From contig CAJUBA010000001.1 of assembly GCA_910584635.1 (NCBI GenBank), forward strand, positions 186,001-250,000: a stretch of 64,000 nucleotides of DNA. The letters are read 5' to 3'. Positions 9,941-17,449 of the stretch are shown piece after piece. A program made the translations under genes and the position numbers. Each line of letters starts with the position of its first letter. Within the stretch, counting starts at the first letter, position 1. The stretch is from an uncultured Christensenella sp. Its GTDB lineage: Bacteria > Bacillota > Clostridia > Christensenellales > UBA3700. The notes under the pieces are model-generated. The model was not told where the DNA came from, ran no database searches, and was given only the letters and a program-made list of their open reading frames with translations.

Positions 9941-9969
9941 ATTTTAGCACAAATGTTCATATATGGCAA
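9941..9969 (-). promoter_or_regulatory. lexA promoter with SOS box in the spacer
   Basis: On the minus strand TTGCCA (9964-9969), 17-bp spacer, TAAAAT (9941-9946) with an extended TGC element. The 14-bp SOS box at 9946-9959 (plus strand AGCACAAATGTTCA) matches CGAACRNRYGTTYC at 11 of 14 positions and fills the spacer, the classic place for LexA self-repression. A second box-like sequence, AGAACATAAGTTTG at 10043-10056 (also 11/14), lies about 85 bp upstream and could bind a second dimer. The rest of 9970-10174 shows no other feature. Confidence 0.8.
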
Positions 9970-10174
9970 GCATATTTTATAAAAATTTGAATATTTGTTT
10001 ATATTTTATTTATAATCAATAATTATGTAACTTTTTATAAAAAGAACATAAGTTTGCATGAATTTATATAAATACGCTCTATTGTTACAATAATTTGCGT
10101 AATTAAGAAATATAATTATACTTCTCAATTACAGTTAGTAATAAATAGCGTTTTAAGACAAATAATGAGTATTG

Positions 10175-11239
10175 TTAAAAATCAGAATTGTTATTATTGC
10201 GAAGGCTAACTTTTCTTGCAGCGTTTCGTTTGATTTCGTCGCTTATAGCGGCATAGTGTTTTTTTGTAGTATTTATATCTTTATGACCGAGAACTTCGGC
10301 GACGACATATATATCATTTGTTTCTTTGTATAAATTGGTTCCGTAAGTGCTACGCAGTTTATGCGGAGTAATATGTTTTAGCGGAGTTGTAATACCTGCA
10401 TATTTCTTTACCAAATTCTGTACGGCGCGTACCGTGATTCGCTTATTTTGCAGTGAAGTGAAAAGGGCAGGTTCATCGTCTAGAATCGGGTTTTTGCTTC
10501 TTTCTATCAAATAATCGTCCAAAGCGGAGGCAACTTCGTCTGAAAAATACAATATAGTTTGATTTCCGCCTTTTCGGGTAATCTTAAAACCGTTTACATT
10601 AAAATCCAAATCGCTTACGTCTATACCTACAAGTTCGCTGATTCTTATACCGGTGCCTAAAAACAACGTTAATATGGCAATATCCCTTTTTCTGGTTTTA
10701 GTTTGCCATGCCAGTTGTTTTGGGGTAAGTCCGGTACCGTTTTCAACGTTATCTAATAATTTACTTACTTCGTCAACTTCAAGTCGTATTATCGCTTTAT
10801 CATGTAATTTAAGACTGAGTACTTTGGACGCGGGGTCTGAAGGAATATGATCCTTATTATAATTATACTTGAAAAATGATTTTATTGTGGCAAGTTTTCT
10901 CGCCTTTGTCTTGGTGGAATTGCTGTATTCGACGCCGTCAATCTTGAAAGCGGTTAAGTAATTCAAAAACATTTCGATATGAAAGGTATCTATTTGACGT
11001 AATTCATTAAATCCGAATTGACGAATATCTTTGATTTCGACGAATTCTGCGCATTCTGAACATAAGTACTTAAAGAAAATTTTAAGATCTTGCGCATAAC
11101 CAAGACGGGTTAGTATCGAAGTGCGATTTTCGATTCCCAGAAAATATTCATTACAAATTATAGGCAATTCTCGTAATAACTGTCTTAATTTGATTGTGCA
11201 ATCGTAATTTCTTTGGTCAAAATATGTTTTTTCCGCCAT
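10175..11239 (-). CDS. Tyrosine recombinase, Xer-like, probable chromosomal/dif recombinase
   Basis: Site-specific recombinase of the tyrosine family. 354 aa, longer than XerC/XerD (~300) and close in length to the single-protein Xer enzymes XerS and XerH. N-terminal SAM-like core-binding domain (~30-150), then the catalytic domain with all six key residues: Arg199 (GTGIRISEL), Lys223 (TRKGG), His293-x-x-Arg296 (TPHKLRS), His319 (LGHKD) and nucleophile Tyr329 (KKHYAA). It lies between lexA and a loxP-like inverted repeat 0.4 kb upstream, and outside the two ends of the adjacent prophage, which argues for a host gene. The family is certain; XerS/H-like function is inferred from size and context. 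Confidence 0.88.
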   Translation of the reverse strand: MAEKTYFDQRNYDCTIKLRQLLRELPIICNEYFLGIENRTSILTRLGYAQDLKIFFKYLCSECAEFVEIKDIRQFGFNELRQIDTFHIEMFLNYLTAFKIDGVEYSNSTKTKARKLATIKSFFKYNYNKDHIPSDPASKVLSLKLHDKAIIRLEVDEVSKLLDNVENGTGLTPKQLAWQTKTRKRDIAILTLFLGTGIRISELVGIDVSDLDFNVNGFKITRKGGNQTILYFSDEVASALDDYLIERSKNPILDDEPALFTSLQNKRITVRAVQNLVKKYAGITTPLKHITPHKLRSTYGTNLYKETNDIYVVAEVLGHKDINTTKKHYAAISDEIKRNAARKVSLRNNNNSDF

Positions 11240-11247
11240 ATATTGTT

Positions 11248-11276
11248 ATTATACCACGATGTTTTTTAATTTTCAA
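11248..11276 (-). promoter_or_regulatory. Recombinase promoter, near-leaderless
   Basis: TTGAAA (11271-11276), 17-bp spacer, extended TGGTATAAT with the -10 at 11248-11253 (minus strand). The ATG at 11239 follows after eight bases, so the transcript starts at or 1-2 bases before the start codon. No ribosome-binding site is visible. Confidence 0.7.
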
Positions 11277-11280
11277 CAAA

Positions 11281-11396
11281 TGCAGTAAATTTTATGAACA
11301 TATATTTATTATATAATTATTGTCGAAACATAAGAAAACTTATCCGCAAGAAAAGTGCCATAATAAAATAAATTATTTGCAATTGCAGTAAATTTT
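11281..11396 (+). repeat. Two 13-bp direct repeats TGCAGTAAATTTT between recombinase gene and dif-like site
   Basis: TGCAGTAAATTTT occurs at 11281-11293 and again at 11384-11396, 103 bases apart, in a 430-bp AT-rich non-coding stretch. Both are followed within a few bases by TGA. They could be accessory sites for a recombinase or regulator, or chance in an AT-rich background. An SOS-box-like string, TGAACATATATTTA (11295-11308, 11/14), lies next to the first copy, upstream of the recombinase promoter. Confidence 0.4.
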
Positions 11397-11620
11397 TTGA
11401 AAAAGAGAATATAATAATTGCTTGCAAATGTACATAATTTGATCATTTATTATTATTTATTTTTTATCTATTAGATTAAAAATTGCGAACTTTTGCATAT
11501 TCAATTATTGCTAAATTTAGACACCAGACTTCATATTTTAATTAGTTATATATAGGCCGATTATTTAATAAATCCAGTTAAATAAGAATAATATTAGCAA
11601 TATATTGTCTAAAATATGCC

Positions 11621-11656
11621 TATCTATTCGCAAAGGTATCGTTTTGCGAATAGATA
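11621..11656. other. attL / dif-like recombination site
   Basis: TATCTATTCGCAAA (11621-11634) and its exact reverse complement TTTGCGAATAGATA (11643-11656) flank the 8-bp spacer GGTATCGT (11635-11642). This is the architecture of a tyrosine-recombinase core site. It sits upstream of the recombinase gene and immediately beyond the Rep stop codon (11675). The right half recurs at the other prophage end. I infer that integration regenerated an intact dif-like site here. Confidence 0.75.
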
Positions 11657-11674
11657 CATCTATCTCCCCACTTT

Positions 11675-12598
11675 TTATAATTCTGGCAAATTCGAATGAT
11701 TTGAATAGTAAATACACTTATCAGTAACTTTGATTTTTTTCAAATTCAACGACTTGACTATAACATCTATTGAATCGATTTTTGAAACAATCGTATCGCG
11801 ACTATCTAGATTGTTAGTCTTGAAATATCTTTTGCATCCAGGCGGCGCAGGACTGCACTTTGTCATATATTTTGAAAGATAATTTGCTAATTGATCGCTA
11901 GAAGATTCAGGATCTATACAAGCGATTGTATTCCAACCTATCTTCCAATCAATGCAATTGAAAATTTGTACCCCGAACTCGTTATAATAAAATTTGCCAG
12001 TTTTTTTATTTCTGCCGGGCACTAAGCGCAAATCAGCATTACCAATAATGCTATGTAAATGATATCCCCCCTTTTTGAATTCTTCATAAATAGTCAAAGC
12101 CTTGACATCTTTATTACTGCGTCGTAATTGCTTTCGAAAGTTTTCGTAAGCAACGTATAACAAATCATTATTGTGTTGTATACGTTGAGATTCGAAAGTA
12201 AAAGTACAGAAATATTCCCAATCATTCGCCAAAGCGTAATCGTAAAAGTTCTTGATTGCCCTTTTCGCGCCTAATTTGATTGAACGTTGCAAATCTCGCA
12301 ACGTCGCGGTACTGTTCTCTTTTCTATTTGCGAAATTTGTAACTTTATTACGCTCAAAGTTGCGCTTAAAGCAACGTTCAACTTCAATGTCGACATGATA
12401 ATCTTGACAAATTTCATTTTCGACCGAGTGAACGGGAACATAAAAAGTGTTTGGATAGTATTGTAAATCGACATTGTCGCCATTCAACTTCAAAATGTAA
12501 TTGCAATTATCGTAATCTACTCTATTGTATTCGCCATTGCTATTACAATAAATATTGTTTATGTATTCGCCATCTCTATTTTTAACATTTTTGTACAT
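11675..12598 (-). CDS. HUH-family rolling-circle replication initiator (phage Rep)
   Basis: Nicks one strand of the replicative form at the origin and becomes covalently linked to it. I place the start at ATG 12598 (307 aa) because AAGGAG lies 8 bases before it; the longer reading frame to 12655 has no ribosome site. Motifs: FTFES (~132-136, motif I-like), HUH metal motif YHLHSIIG (His180-Leu-His182), and tyrosine motif NYLSKYMTK (Tyr240 and Tyr244, ~239-247). It is separated from the structural operon by the GC-rich intergenic region, which probably carries its target. Its stop is 19 bases from attL. Family-level assignment is firm; the exact Rep subfamily is not. Confidence 0.85.
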   Translation of the reverse strand: MYKNVKNRDGEYINNIYCNSNGEYNRVDYDNCNYILKLNGDNVDLQYYPNTFYVPVHSVENEICQDYHVDIEVERCFKRNFERNKVTNFANRKENSTATLRDLQRSIKLGAKRAIKNFYDYALANDWEYFCTFTFESQRIQHNNDLLYVAYENFRKQLRRSNKDVKALTIYEEFKKGGYHLHSIIGNADLRLVPGRNKKTGKFYYNEFGVQIFNCIDWKIGWNTIACIDPESSSDQLANYLSKYMTKCSPAPPGCKRYFKTNNLDSRDTIVSKIDSIDVIVKSLNLKKIKVTDKCIYYSNHSNLPEL

Positions 12599-12660
12599 GT
12601 GTTTTTCTCCTTTTTTTTGATTAAAGCAATTCAATGCGCTGTTAAAAAACACCACATTTC

Positions 12661-12918
12661 TGTACCTGTTTTGATACTACTATCAAGTAAGTAGTATCAA
12701 CGTCGCTTCGCGACGCTCCGCCGACTGTGGCGAACATTCGCCCAGCAGCGCGGGCGGAGCGCGTCCAGATAAAGCGCGACGTACTTGACTACAACATGCT
12801 TTCATATTCTCGATACTCCTTTTAATCGGTTTGTCTGTTATTCCCGCCTACGGCTCCATTGCGCTGATTTTCTGCGTGGGGCCCCGACACCCACGGAAAA
12901 TTGGCGCGCGAGCCAATT
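12661..12918. other. GC-rich multi-hairpin intergenic region: probable phage origin/packaging region
   Basis: This non-coding stretch is clearly richer in G and C than everything around it and holds at least five hairpins. (1) 11-bp arms 12671-12681/12690-12700, loop ATCAAGTA. (2) CGTCGC 12701-12706/12710-12715, loop TTC. (3) 9-bp arms CGCTCCGCC 12714-12722/12753-12761, enclosing GGCGAA-CA-TTCGCC at 12729-12742. (4) CGTGGG 12875-12880/12890-12895. (5) AATTGGC 12899-12905/12912-12918. Filamentous phages carry both strand origins and the packaging signal in such a region between the structural operon and rep. Which hairpin is nicked cannot be told from the sequence. Confidence 0.7.
12899..12918 (-). 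terminator. Hairpin just after the Zot gene, probable end of structural operon
   Basis: AATTGGC, loop GCGCGA, GCCAATT, 11 bases beyond the Zot stop in the direction of transcription. A short run of T follows on the minus strand. It may double as part of the intergenic origin region. Confidence 0.5.
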
Positions 12919-12928
12919 AGGAATGTGG

Positions 12929-13954
12929 TTAGTCTAAGAGCCGCAACTTCGCTTCGAAGAAATCTAGAAGTTCGCCGTAGCCGAGTTCCCTAAGTATAGG
13001 CTCGTCATATAAAAGAGTTTCCCATAACCTTGAATTATGTTGCGGAAGTTTCATATATATGCCGCGCAAAAATCTATCGTCATAGTCAAATCGCTGAATA
13101 TCGTTCCAGCAACACAATTCTAACAAATTCGCATAATTCTTAGTATCAGTATTCTTCTCTTGCCGGCTTAAATCAAACGTATAACCTTCTTCCGGGATTC
13201 TCTCGAACTGTTGCAACTCCCAAACACGAACACTGCCGAAAAGTTCGTAATTAAAGAATTTCCTACTAATTATATTTAAGATAGGACTTACAATAAAAGA
13301 TAAAGTTACAGAACGTTGACCTAAAAGATAATTCGTAAGCGATATGTTATCTTTCAACATTGCCGGCAATCTAGTTAAGTCAACGCTATCATAAAACATA
13401 TTGCCATCATAGCAATGACGTATAATCTGTTGATGCAATTGTTGTCCATACAGTTTTAATGCTTCTTCTTTGCTCTTATTGTTGTTTAAGCAATTGTGAT
13501 ATAACATTGTCGCTTCGGATATCATGAGTAGACTACCGTCGTCGATTCTAGTATCAAGGTTAAGTACGCTTTTATAAAGTTTGTATGTATACTTGCCCCG
13601 GAGTTTAGCCGGAAAATTTGAATAAACGTTAGAAGGCTTAATACAATAAGCGCTAAATAACATGAACGATGTTTTTCCTGCGCCTTGCGCGCCTGAAAAG
13701 CCTTGAACCCTCTTTTGTAAAGCGGTTGTACGTATTATGCCTTTGCTAGTAAAGCATTTATATTCCCATTTTATAACGCGAATAACATATAAAACAACCG
13801 GGATAAATAATAGGTATCTATACCATTTATCCGATTGCTTTTCATAGTTTAATGCAATAAACATAAATATTGCCATTTCTATGTAAGGCGCAAACCTATT
13901 GATTATTCTAAGCGCTTTAATAAAAAAACGCTTGTCTATCTTTAACTTCTTCAT
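12929..13954 (-). CDS. Zot/pI-type morphogenesis ATPase
   Basis: P-loop NTPase that drives assembly and extrusion of filamentous virions at the inner membrane. Start set at ATG 13954 (341 aa): GGAGGTG lies 8 bases upstream and the ATG overlaps the preceding stop (ATGA). Walker A GAQGAGKT at ~88-95 and Walker B LLMISE at ~142-147. Two hydrophobic spans lie before the ATPase (~25-37 and ~46-62). In the classical Zot/pI layout the single span follows the ATPase, so this topology is reversed. It is the hallmark gene that identifies the element as inovirus-like. Confidence 0.85.
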   Translation of the reverse strand: MKKLKIDKRFFIKALRIINRFAPYIEMAIFMFIALNYEKQSDKWYRYLLFIPVVLYVIRVIKWEYKCFTSKGIIRTTALQKRVQGFSGAQGAGKTSFMLFSAYCIKPSNVYSNFPAKLRGKYTYKLYKSVLNLDTRIDDGSLLMISEATMLYHNCLNNNKSKEEALKLYGQQLHQQIIRHCYDGNMFYDSVDLTRLPAMLKDNISLTNYLLGQRSVTLSFIVSPILNIISRKFFNYELFGSVRVWELQQFERIPEEGYTFDLSRQEKNTDTKNYANLLELCCWNDIQRFDYDDRFLRGIYMKLPQHNSRLWETLLYDEPILRELGYGELLDFFEAKLRLLD

Positions 13955-14151
13955 TTTCTGCACCTCCAAGAAATGACAGAACGATATAATACAATAAATG
14001 GTTTAATCAAAATGAAATATAGCATGTACATGCCTGCAACAAGTAAAAATAAATCTACGAACAATGATACGGTGGGAGTCTCTAAGAACTCTGCCGGAAA
14101 GAAAAAAGTCAAAGCGCTTTTGATTATAGTATATACGCTTGTAAAATCCAT
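13951..14151 (-). CDS. Small membrane protein of the phage assembly cluster (pVI-like position)
   Basis: 66 aa. One strong hydrophobic segment (~28-52) and a basic C-terminus ending in RSVISWRCRK. Ribosome site AAAGGAGA precedes the ATG, and the stop overlaps the Zot start. By position between the adsorption protein and Zot it could play the part of minor coat protein pVI, but no sequence motif proves that. Confidence 0.6.
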   Translation of the reverse strand: MDFTSVYTIIKSALTFFFPAEFLETPTVSLFVDLFLLVAGMYMLYFILIKPFIVLYRSVISWRCRK

Positions 14152-14156
14152 ATTAT

Positions 14157-14303
14157 TTAATCTCCTTTTCTAATATTTTTAAGTACGGTAAGTATTAGTT
14201 TCGATAAATTCTTTACAATATAAACGCAACAGGCAACCTCTATCAACGTTAATCCGAAAGAACTTTCGCAAAGTGTTTTTATCTGCAATAATAAATCTGT
14301 CAT
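14157..14303 (-). CDS. 48-aa single-span phage membrane protein
   Basis: Found by reading the gap between the two neighbouring genes. ATG at 14303 with AAGGGGG 8 bases upstream, 48 codons, stop 14157-14159. The next gene's ribosome site lies in its last codons. It has an amphipathic start, a hydrophobic core around LTLIEVACCVYIV, and a basic C-terminus (NIRKGD). It is probably a minor coat or assembly protein; function not shown by sequence. Confidence 0.6.
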   Translation of the reverse strand: MTDLLLQIKTLCESSFGLTLIEVACCVYIVKNLSKLILTVLKNIRKGD

Positions 14304-14318
14304 GATAATTCCCCCTTT

Positions 14319-15611
14319 TTAATTTGAAATCCACTTAAATAGCACGCCTAAAACAAGTATAAACATAATTACCATAGAAACAATACCAAGTTCCTTAAAT
14401 TCAAGAACAAGGTCTATAAACGTTATAAGAATGTTTATCAACGGCAAACAAATATTATATATACCCTTAAAAATAGGATTCTTATGCAATATCCAAGTTA
14501 AAGCGTTTCCCAAATGACATGGTATATCATAAATTTTGCAACTTTGAGTACTTGCAAAACTGTTATAAAAATCGACGAACTTATTTGTACTAGGTTTTGT
14601 AATAGCAATCGCTTGATTATCCAATGCCGGAAGCCATAAGTTATTAGTAATTAAGGAAAAACACATTTCGCTATTAGGATCATTAAAAACTTCGTCGGTA
14701 TAATATACCGGATAACCGGAGCAATCCGAATAAATTTCTATAGTATCGGTTTCTACTTCATAGTCAAATTCAATGAACCAACAACCGCCGGTTGAACTAC
14801 TGTCGCGCGACTGTTCCGGCAAATCATATCCCATAAATTTTGTTTCAAGAGTTCCACCGGAAAAGTTTAAGTCATGGTCAGACGTATATATAGAGTAATC
14901 TAGATAAGTTGAAAAGCCTATACTATTGAATTTAACAGGCATAGGATACTTGAAAGTATACGTCATAGGACTTCCTAACATAGACAATCTATCTGTCTTT
15001 ATATCGCCTAAAACAAGCGTACCGTTATTGTCCCGAATTGTTAAATTAGCGAAAGAACTCGGTCCTATCTCAATAATGGCCGCGTAATAATCATAACTAT
15101 ATTTTCTATCTTCGAACAAAGGATTATATACCGGCAATGACAAGACAATGTTGTACTGAAACCAAACATGTAAACGCGCGTCGGTCAAAGAATTGTAATA
15201 CCAACTAACTCTACCGACACTTACGTCAGAAGATATAAGTTCGTAATCAAGAGTGTTGTGCGGAGAAAATAAAAGTCTAACGTACAACTTATCTTCAAAA
15301 TACTTTTTGAATCCGGCAGTAACCGTATCCCAACCCGTTATAGTTGAAATTGTCATAGATGAAAAATGATATTCAACGCCAACAGAACCGCTCAAAGTTA
15401 AAGTAAGCCTTGAAGTACTGTACGGACTAAAATAAGGCTTTTCATTTTTCTTATCTAAGAAGTCCGAAAAGTCTAGTATTCTACTATAATAAACAGTGTT
15501 GTTCGGTGGCGCAATAAGTTCACTGTCTGCACTTGCCGAAACATCCCAACCAACAAAATTTATTATAGCGATTGCTATTAAAATAAGTATTATTACTATT
15601 CTCTTTCTCAT
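14319..15611 (-). CDS. Putative phage adsorption/minor tip protein (pIII-like)
   Basis: 430 aa. Signal peptide at residues ~1-28 (MRKRIVIILILIAIAIINFV, then Ala-Ser-Ala), a large extracytoplasmic domain rich in Ser, Thr and Tyr, then a C-terminal hydrophobic tail (~385-428, with spans around ICLPLINILITFIDLVL and IVSMVIMFILVLGVLF). Secreted N-terminus, C-terminal anchor, length, and position immediately upstream of the assembly genes fit the receptor-binding protein of filamentous phages. No sequence motif is recognised, as expected for such fast-changing proteins. Ribosome site AAGGGATG precedes ATG. Confidence 0.65.
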   Translation of the reverse strand: MRKRIVIILILIAIAIINFVGWDVSASADSELIAPPNNTVYYSRILDFSDFLDKKNEKPYFSPYSTSRLTLTLSGSVGVEYHFSSMTISTITGWDTVTAGFKKYFEDKLYVRLLFSPHNTLDYELISSDVSVGRVSWYYNSLTDARLHVWFQYNIVLSLPVYNPLFEDRKYSYDYYAAIIEIGPSSFANLTIRDNNGTLVLGDIKTDRLSMLGSPMTYTFKYPMPVKFNSIGFSTYLDYSIYTSDHDLNFSGGTLETKFMGYDLPEQSRDSSSTGGCWFIEFDYEVETDTIEIYSDCSGYPVYYTDEVFNDPNSEMCFSLITNNLWLPALDNQAIAITKPSTNKFVDFYNSFASTQSCKIYDIPCHLGNALTWILHKNPIFKGIYNICLPLINILITFIDLVLEFKELGIVSMVIMFILVLGVLFKWISN

Positions 15612-15621
15612 TGTTCATCCC

Positions 15622-15867
15622 TTAAAAAATATGATTTTTTACATAAGCGATTAGACTTGCAGATAAAAATAAAGAAATTACCATCATAACATATCTAAAA
15701 CTATATATAACTTCAAATAAAGCCGTTAATCCGCCTATAAATTGTGGTAAAGCGGTAACAATTAAAGAATTGAAACCGCCGAATACTTCTGTTACGTCCA
15801 AAAAACTGAATACCGTAAATATTGTTATTATTACCAAAGCAAAAAATACAAGTTTTACCCACTCCAT
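15622..15867 (-). CDS. Small phage membrane protein, two or three spans
   Basis: 81 aa and almost entirely hydrophobic: spans around residues 5-24 (VKLVFFALVIITIFTVFSF), 34-50 and 55-75. GAGGTG lies 7 bases before ATG, at the end of the preceding 51-aa gene. It has no recognisable motif. It sits between the coat-protein candidates and the adsorption protein. Confidence 0.6.
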   Translation of the reverse strand: MEWVKLVFFALVIITIFTVFSFLDVTEVFGGFNSLIVTALPQFIGGLTALFEVIYSFRYVMMVISLFLSASLIAYVKNHIF

Positions 15868-15871
15868 TAAA

Positions 15872-16027
15872 TCACCTCAAAATTATTCGTATTACAAAAA
15901 ACAATAAAAACCACATGCCTAGACCTAGTCCAAAGACTTCCGGCAAAGACAGGAAATTACCCAAAAGGTAATCTCCTGCTTCAACAAGTGGCGCAATGAA
16001 TGTAATTATAGTGTCTGATAACTTCAT
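15872..16027 (-). CDS. 51-aa single-span phage protein, coat candidate
   Basis: Short gene in the gap between 15867 and 16030. ATG 16027, 51 codons, stop 15872-15874. It starts 2 bases after the stop of the 90-aa coat candidate, and TAAGG nine bases upstream can serve as ribosome site. The N-terminal half is amphipathic (IAPLVEAGDYLLGNF) and the C-terminal half is one span (VFGLGLGMWFLLFFVIRIIL) ending in Arg. Size and topology are those of small filamentous-phage coat proteins; major or minor cannot be told. Confidence 0.6.
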   Translation of the reverse strand: MKLSDTIITFIAPLVEAGDYLLGNFLSLPEVFGLGLGMWFLLFFVIRIILR

Positions 16028-16029
16028 AA

Positions 16030-16302
16030 TTATGCCTTAGCCTTACGTCTTCTTCTTGCCGCCGATTTTTTCGAAATCCAGTTTACGACCATAGGCACGG
16101 TTTTATATGTAATGCCCATGACAAGCGATACTATTGACAATGTTCCGAGCATGTTGAACCCGGTTATTGTAATTGCTCCGGCTTCTGTCGTTGTAAACTC
16201 CAAGAAGATGTTGCAAAACAATGTCCAAATTGATTTGCCGAACGCTGGCGCAAACGCTGTTAGACCGTCTGCAATCTCTTTGAAAATATCTGCTATTCCC
16301 AT
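16030..16302 (-). CDS. Probable major coat protein candidate of the filamentous phage
   Basis: 90 aa. An N-terminal amphipathic stretch and a hydrophobic centre (about residues 48-70, around ITITGFNMLGTLSIVSLVMG) precede a strongly basic C-terminus, KKSAARRRRKAKA. In inovirus major coat proteins a basic C-terminal tail lines the DNA inside the virion, which is why I favour this gene for that role. Good ribosome site AGGAGG about 9 bases before ATG. It is longer than the 50-aa Ff protein, and no leader-peptidase site is obvious. Confidence 0.55.
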   Translation of the reverse strand: MGIADIFKEIADGLTAFAPAFGKSIWTLFCNIFLEFTTTEAGAITITGFNMLGTLSIVSLVMGITYKTVPMVVNWISKKSAARRRRKAKA

Positions 16303-16305
16303 TTT

Positions 16306-16650
16306 TTATACCTCCTTATTAGTTTTATTATCTTCTGCCGATTCACTGTCATTTATGCCGAGTAATTTCTTTACTCCGCTGTCCAGTTCGTTGGCTATCG
16401 ACTCTTTGTAGTATTCTAATTGCTTTTTTATTACTACTTTCAATGTCATTTGCATAAACATTGAAATTAGTCCGATTATCATTGCCGTATAAGCAAAATA
16501 TCCAAAAGCGCATTGGAAATTTTTGCATACAAAATAGCGGATTATCCCGACGATTAATCCGCAAGTAAAGGCTATTAAACCGCCATATTTCTTTGTGCCG
16601 GTTAGCGATTTAATCATGTTTGTTAATGTTTTTTCCTTTATTCTTTTCAA
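16306..16650 (-). CDS. Phage membrane protein, two spans
   Basis: 114 aa from a TTG start at 16650, chosen because GGAG lies 7 bases upstream and it overlaps the stop of the preceding gene. Spans at about residues 23-40 (GLIAFTCGLIVGIIRYF) and 50-70 (YFAYTAMIIGLISMFMQM), then a charged, acidic C-terminus. Function unknown; probably assembly or coat. Confidence 0.55.
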   Translation of the reverse strand: MKRIKEKTLTNMIKSLTGTKKYGGLIAFTCGLIVGIIRYFVCKNFQCAFGYFAYTAMIIGLISMFMQMTLKVVIKKQLEYYKESIANELDSGVKKLLGINDSESAEDNKTNKEV

Positions 16651-16910
16651 GTTTCTTCTCCTATCAATTTTTTTGCGTACTCTCGTACGTGATGGAAACT
16701 ACGTAAACTTATCATATCGATTTGCGACGTTGTGTAGCCGTCAAAGTACTGTTTCCATGTTGTAACTTTGTAACACTTATCAGATGTCCTGATTATAAGT
16801 AGACGTCGTATGTATCTATTATTGCGATACTCGTAGTATCTGTAATAGTAGTTGTACGCCATCAACTTCCATGGATTGTATAGCCAATTGCTTCCGTCGA
16901 TCTCTTTCAT
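16647..16910 (-). CDS. Hypothetical phage protein, aromatic-rich
   Basis: 87 aa, basic and rich in Tyr and Arg (YNYYYRYYEYRNNRYIRR), with no membrane span. It sits 2 bases after the 95-aa gene in the early part of the operon. Its basic, aromatic make-up would suit nucleic-acid contact, so it is one candidate for the single-strand DNA-binding role. No motif confirms this. Confidence 0.5.
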   Translation of the reverse strand: MKEIDGSNWLYNPWKLMAYNYYYRYYEYRNNRYIRRLLIIRTSDKCYKVTTWKQYFDGYTTSQIDMISLRSFHHVREYAKKLIGEET

Positions 16911-16912
16911 AG

Positions 16913-17200
16913 TTACAATGTTTTCATGTACTCTTCTTTTGTCATGATTTCGGTAATTCTAAATTGTCCTTCTTTCATGACTTCGACAACGGCGAATCGC
17001 TCTTCTTGTGGTTTTACGTTATAATCTGTCGTAGACCAAAAATCAGCGAAACTGATTTCTTTGGCGATTTTGTTTAAATCGATTTTGTCATACGAAATTA
17101 ATCCGCTATACCTGATGTTCTTTTCTGCTTCCGGTTTGTCGGATTTGCCCATTCTATCGCTTTTAGCGAGTATCATGAAGCGTGCTACTGTTTTTGCCAT
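16913..17200 (-). CDS. Hypothetical phage protein, candidate single-strand DNA-binding protein
   Basis: 95 aa, soluble, mixed charge, no span. AGGAGG lies before ATG 17200. The length and early operon position match the pV-type single-strand DNA-binding proteins of filamentous phages (about 80-110 aa), but I see no family motif. Treat as hypothetical. Confidence 0.5.
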   Translation of the reverse strand: MAKTVARFMILAKSDRMGKSDKPEAEKNIRYSGLISYDKIDLNKIAKEISFADFWSTTDYNVKPQEERFAVVEVMKEGQFRITEIMTKEEYMKTL

Positions 17201-17224
17201 AATATATAAACCTCCTAAGTTTAA

Positions 17225-17323
17225 TTATTTTTTATTTCTTCTACGTCCCGTAATTAGCATAAACAAGATAATGCCTATTACTAAAAAGGACAAAGAGCCA
17301 ACTAATTGAATAAAGTTAATCAT
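17225..17323 (-). CDS. 32-aa single-span basic-tailed phage peptide
   Basis: Reading the gap shows ATG 17323, 32 codons, stop 17225-17227. The ATG overlaps the end of the preceding gene, so it may be translated by coupling; its own ribosome site is weak. One hydrophobic span (about residues 5-24) is followed by TGRRRNKK. The topology resembles pVII/pIX-type end proteins. It is very short, so certainty is limited. Confidence 0.45.
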   Translation of the reverse strand: MINFIQLVGSLSFLVIGIILFMLITGRRRNKK

Positions 17324-17426
17324 AATCTTCATCAACAGGATCGTGCTCAACATTTTCGCAAGGAAAATCACCCGAAAAAGCCAAATCACAAATTGCAGAA
17401 TTTAAACAATCTTCACATATACACAT
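17316..17426 (-). CDS. 36-aa cysteine-rich phage early protein
   Basis: The longer frame to 17513 runs through the operators. The real start is ATG 17426, because AGGAGG stands 9-10 bases before it and the early promoter lies just upstream. 36 aa with four Cys in the first half (MCICEDCLNSAIC) and one later (FPC), then an acidic tail (VEHDPVDEDYD). This suggests a small metal-binding peptide. It is the first gene of the repressed operon; function unknown. Confidence 0.55.
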   Translation of the reverse strand: MCICEDCLNSAICDLAFSGDFPCENVEHDPVDEDYD

Positions 17427-17449
17427 AGTTGATTTGCCTCCTATATTAT

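Noticed and set aside
10175..11239. Recombinase as the integrase of the prophage
   Set aside because: It lies outside the repeated ends; no third copy of the end sequence was found on its far side.
12599..12655. Longer N-terminus for Rep
   Set aside because: Includes the AAGGAG ribosome site of the ATG at 12598.
13973..14173. 66-codon plus-strand frame in the phage
   Set aside because: Antisense to the small assembly gene and its neighbour; no ribosome site.
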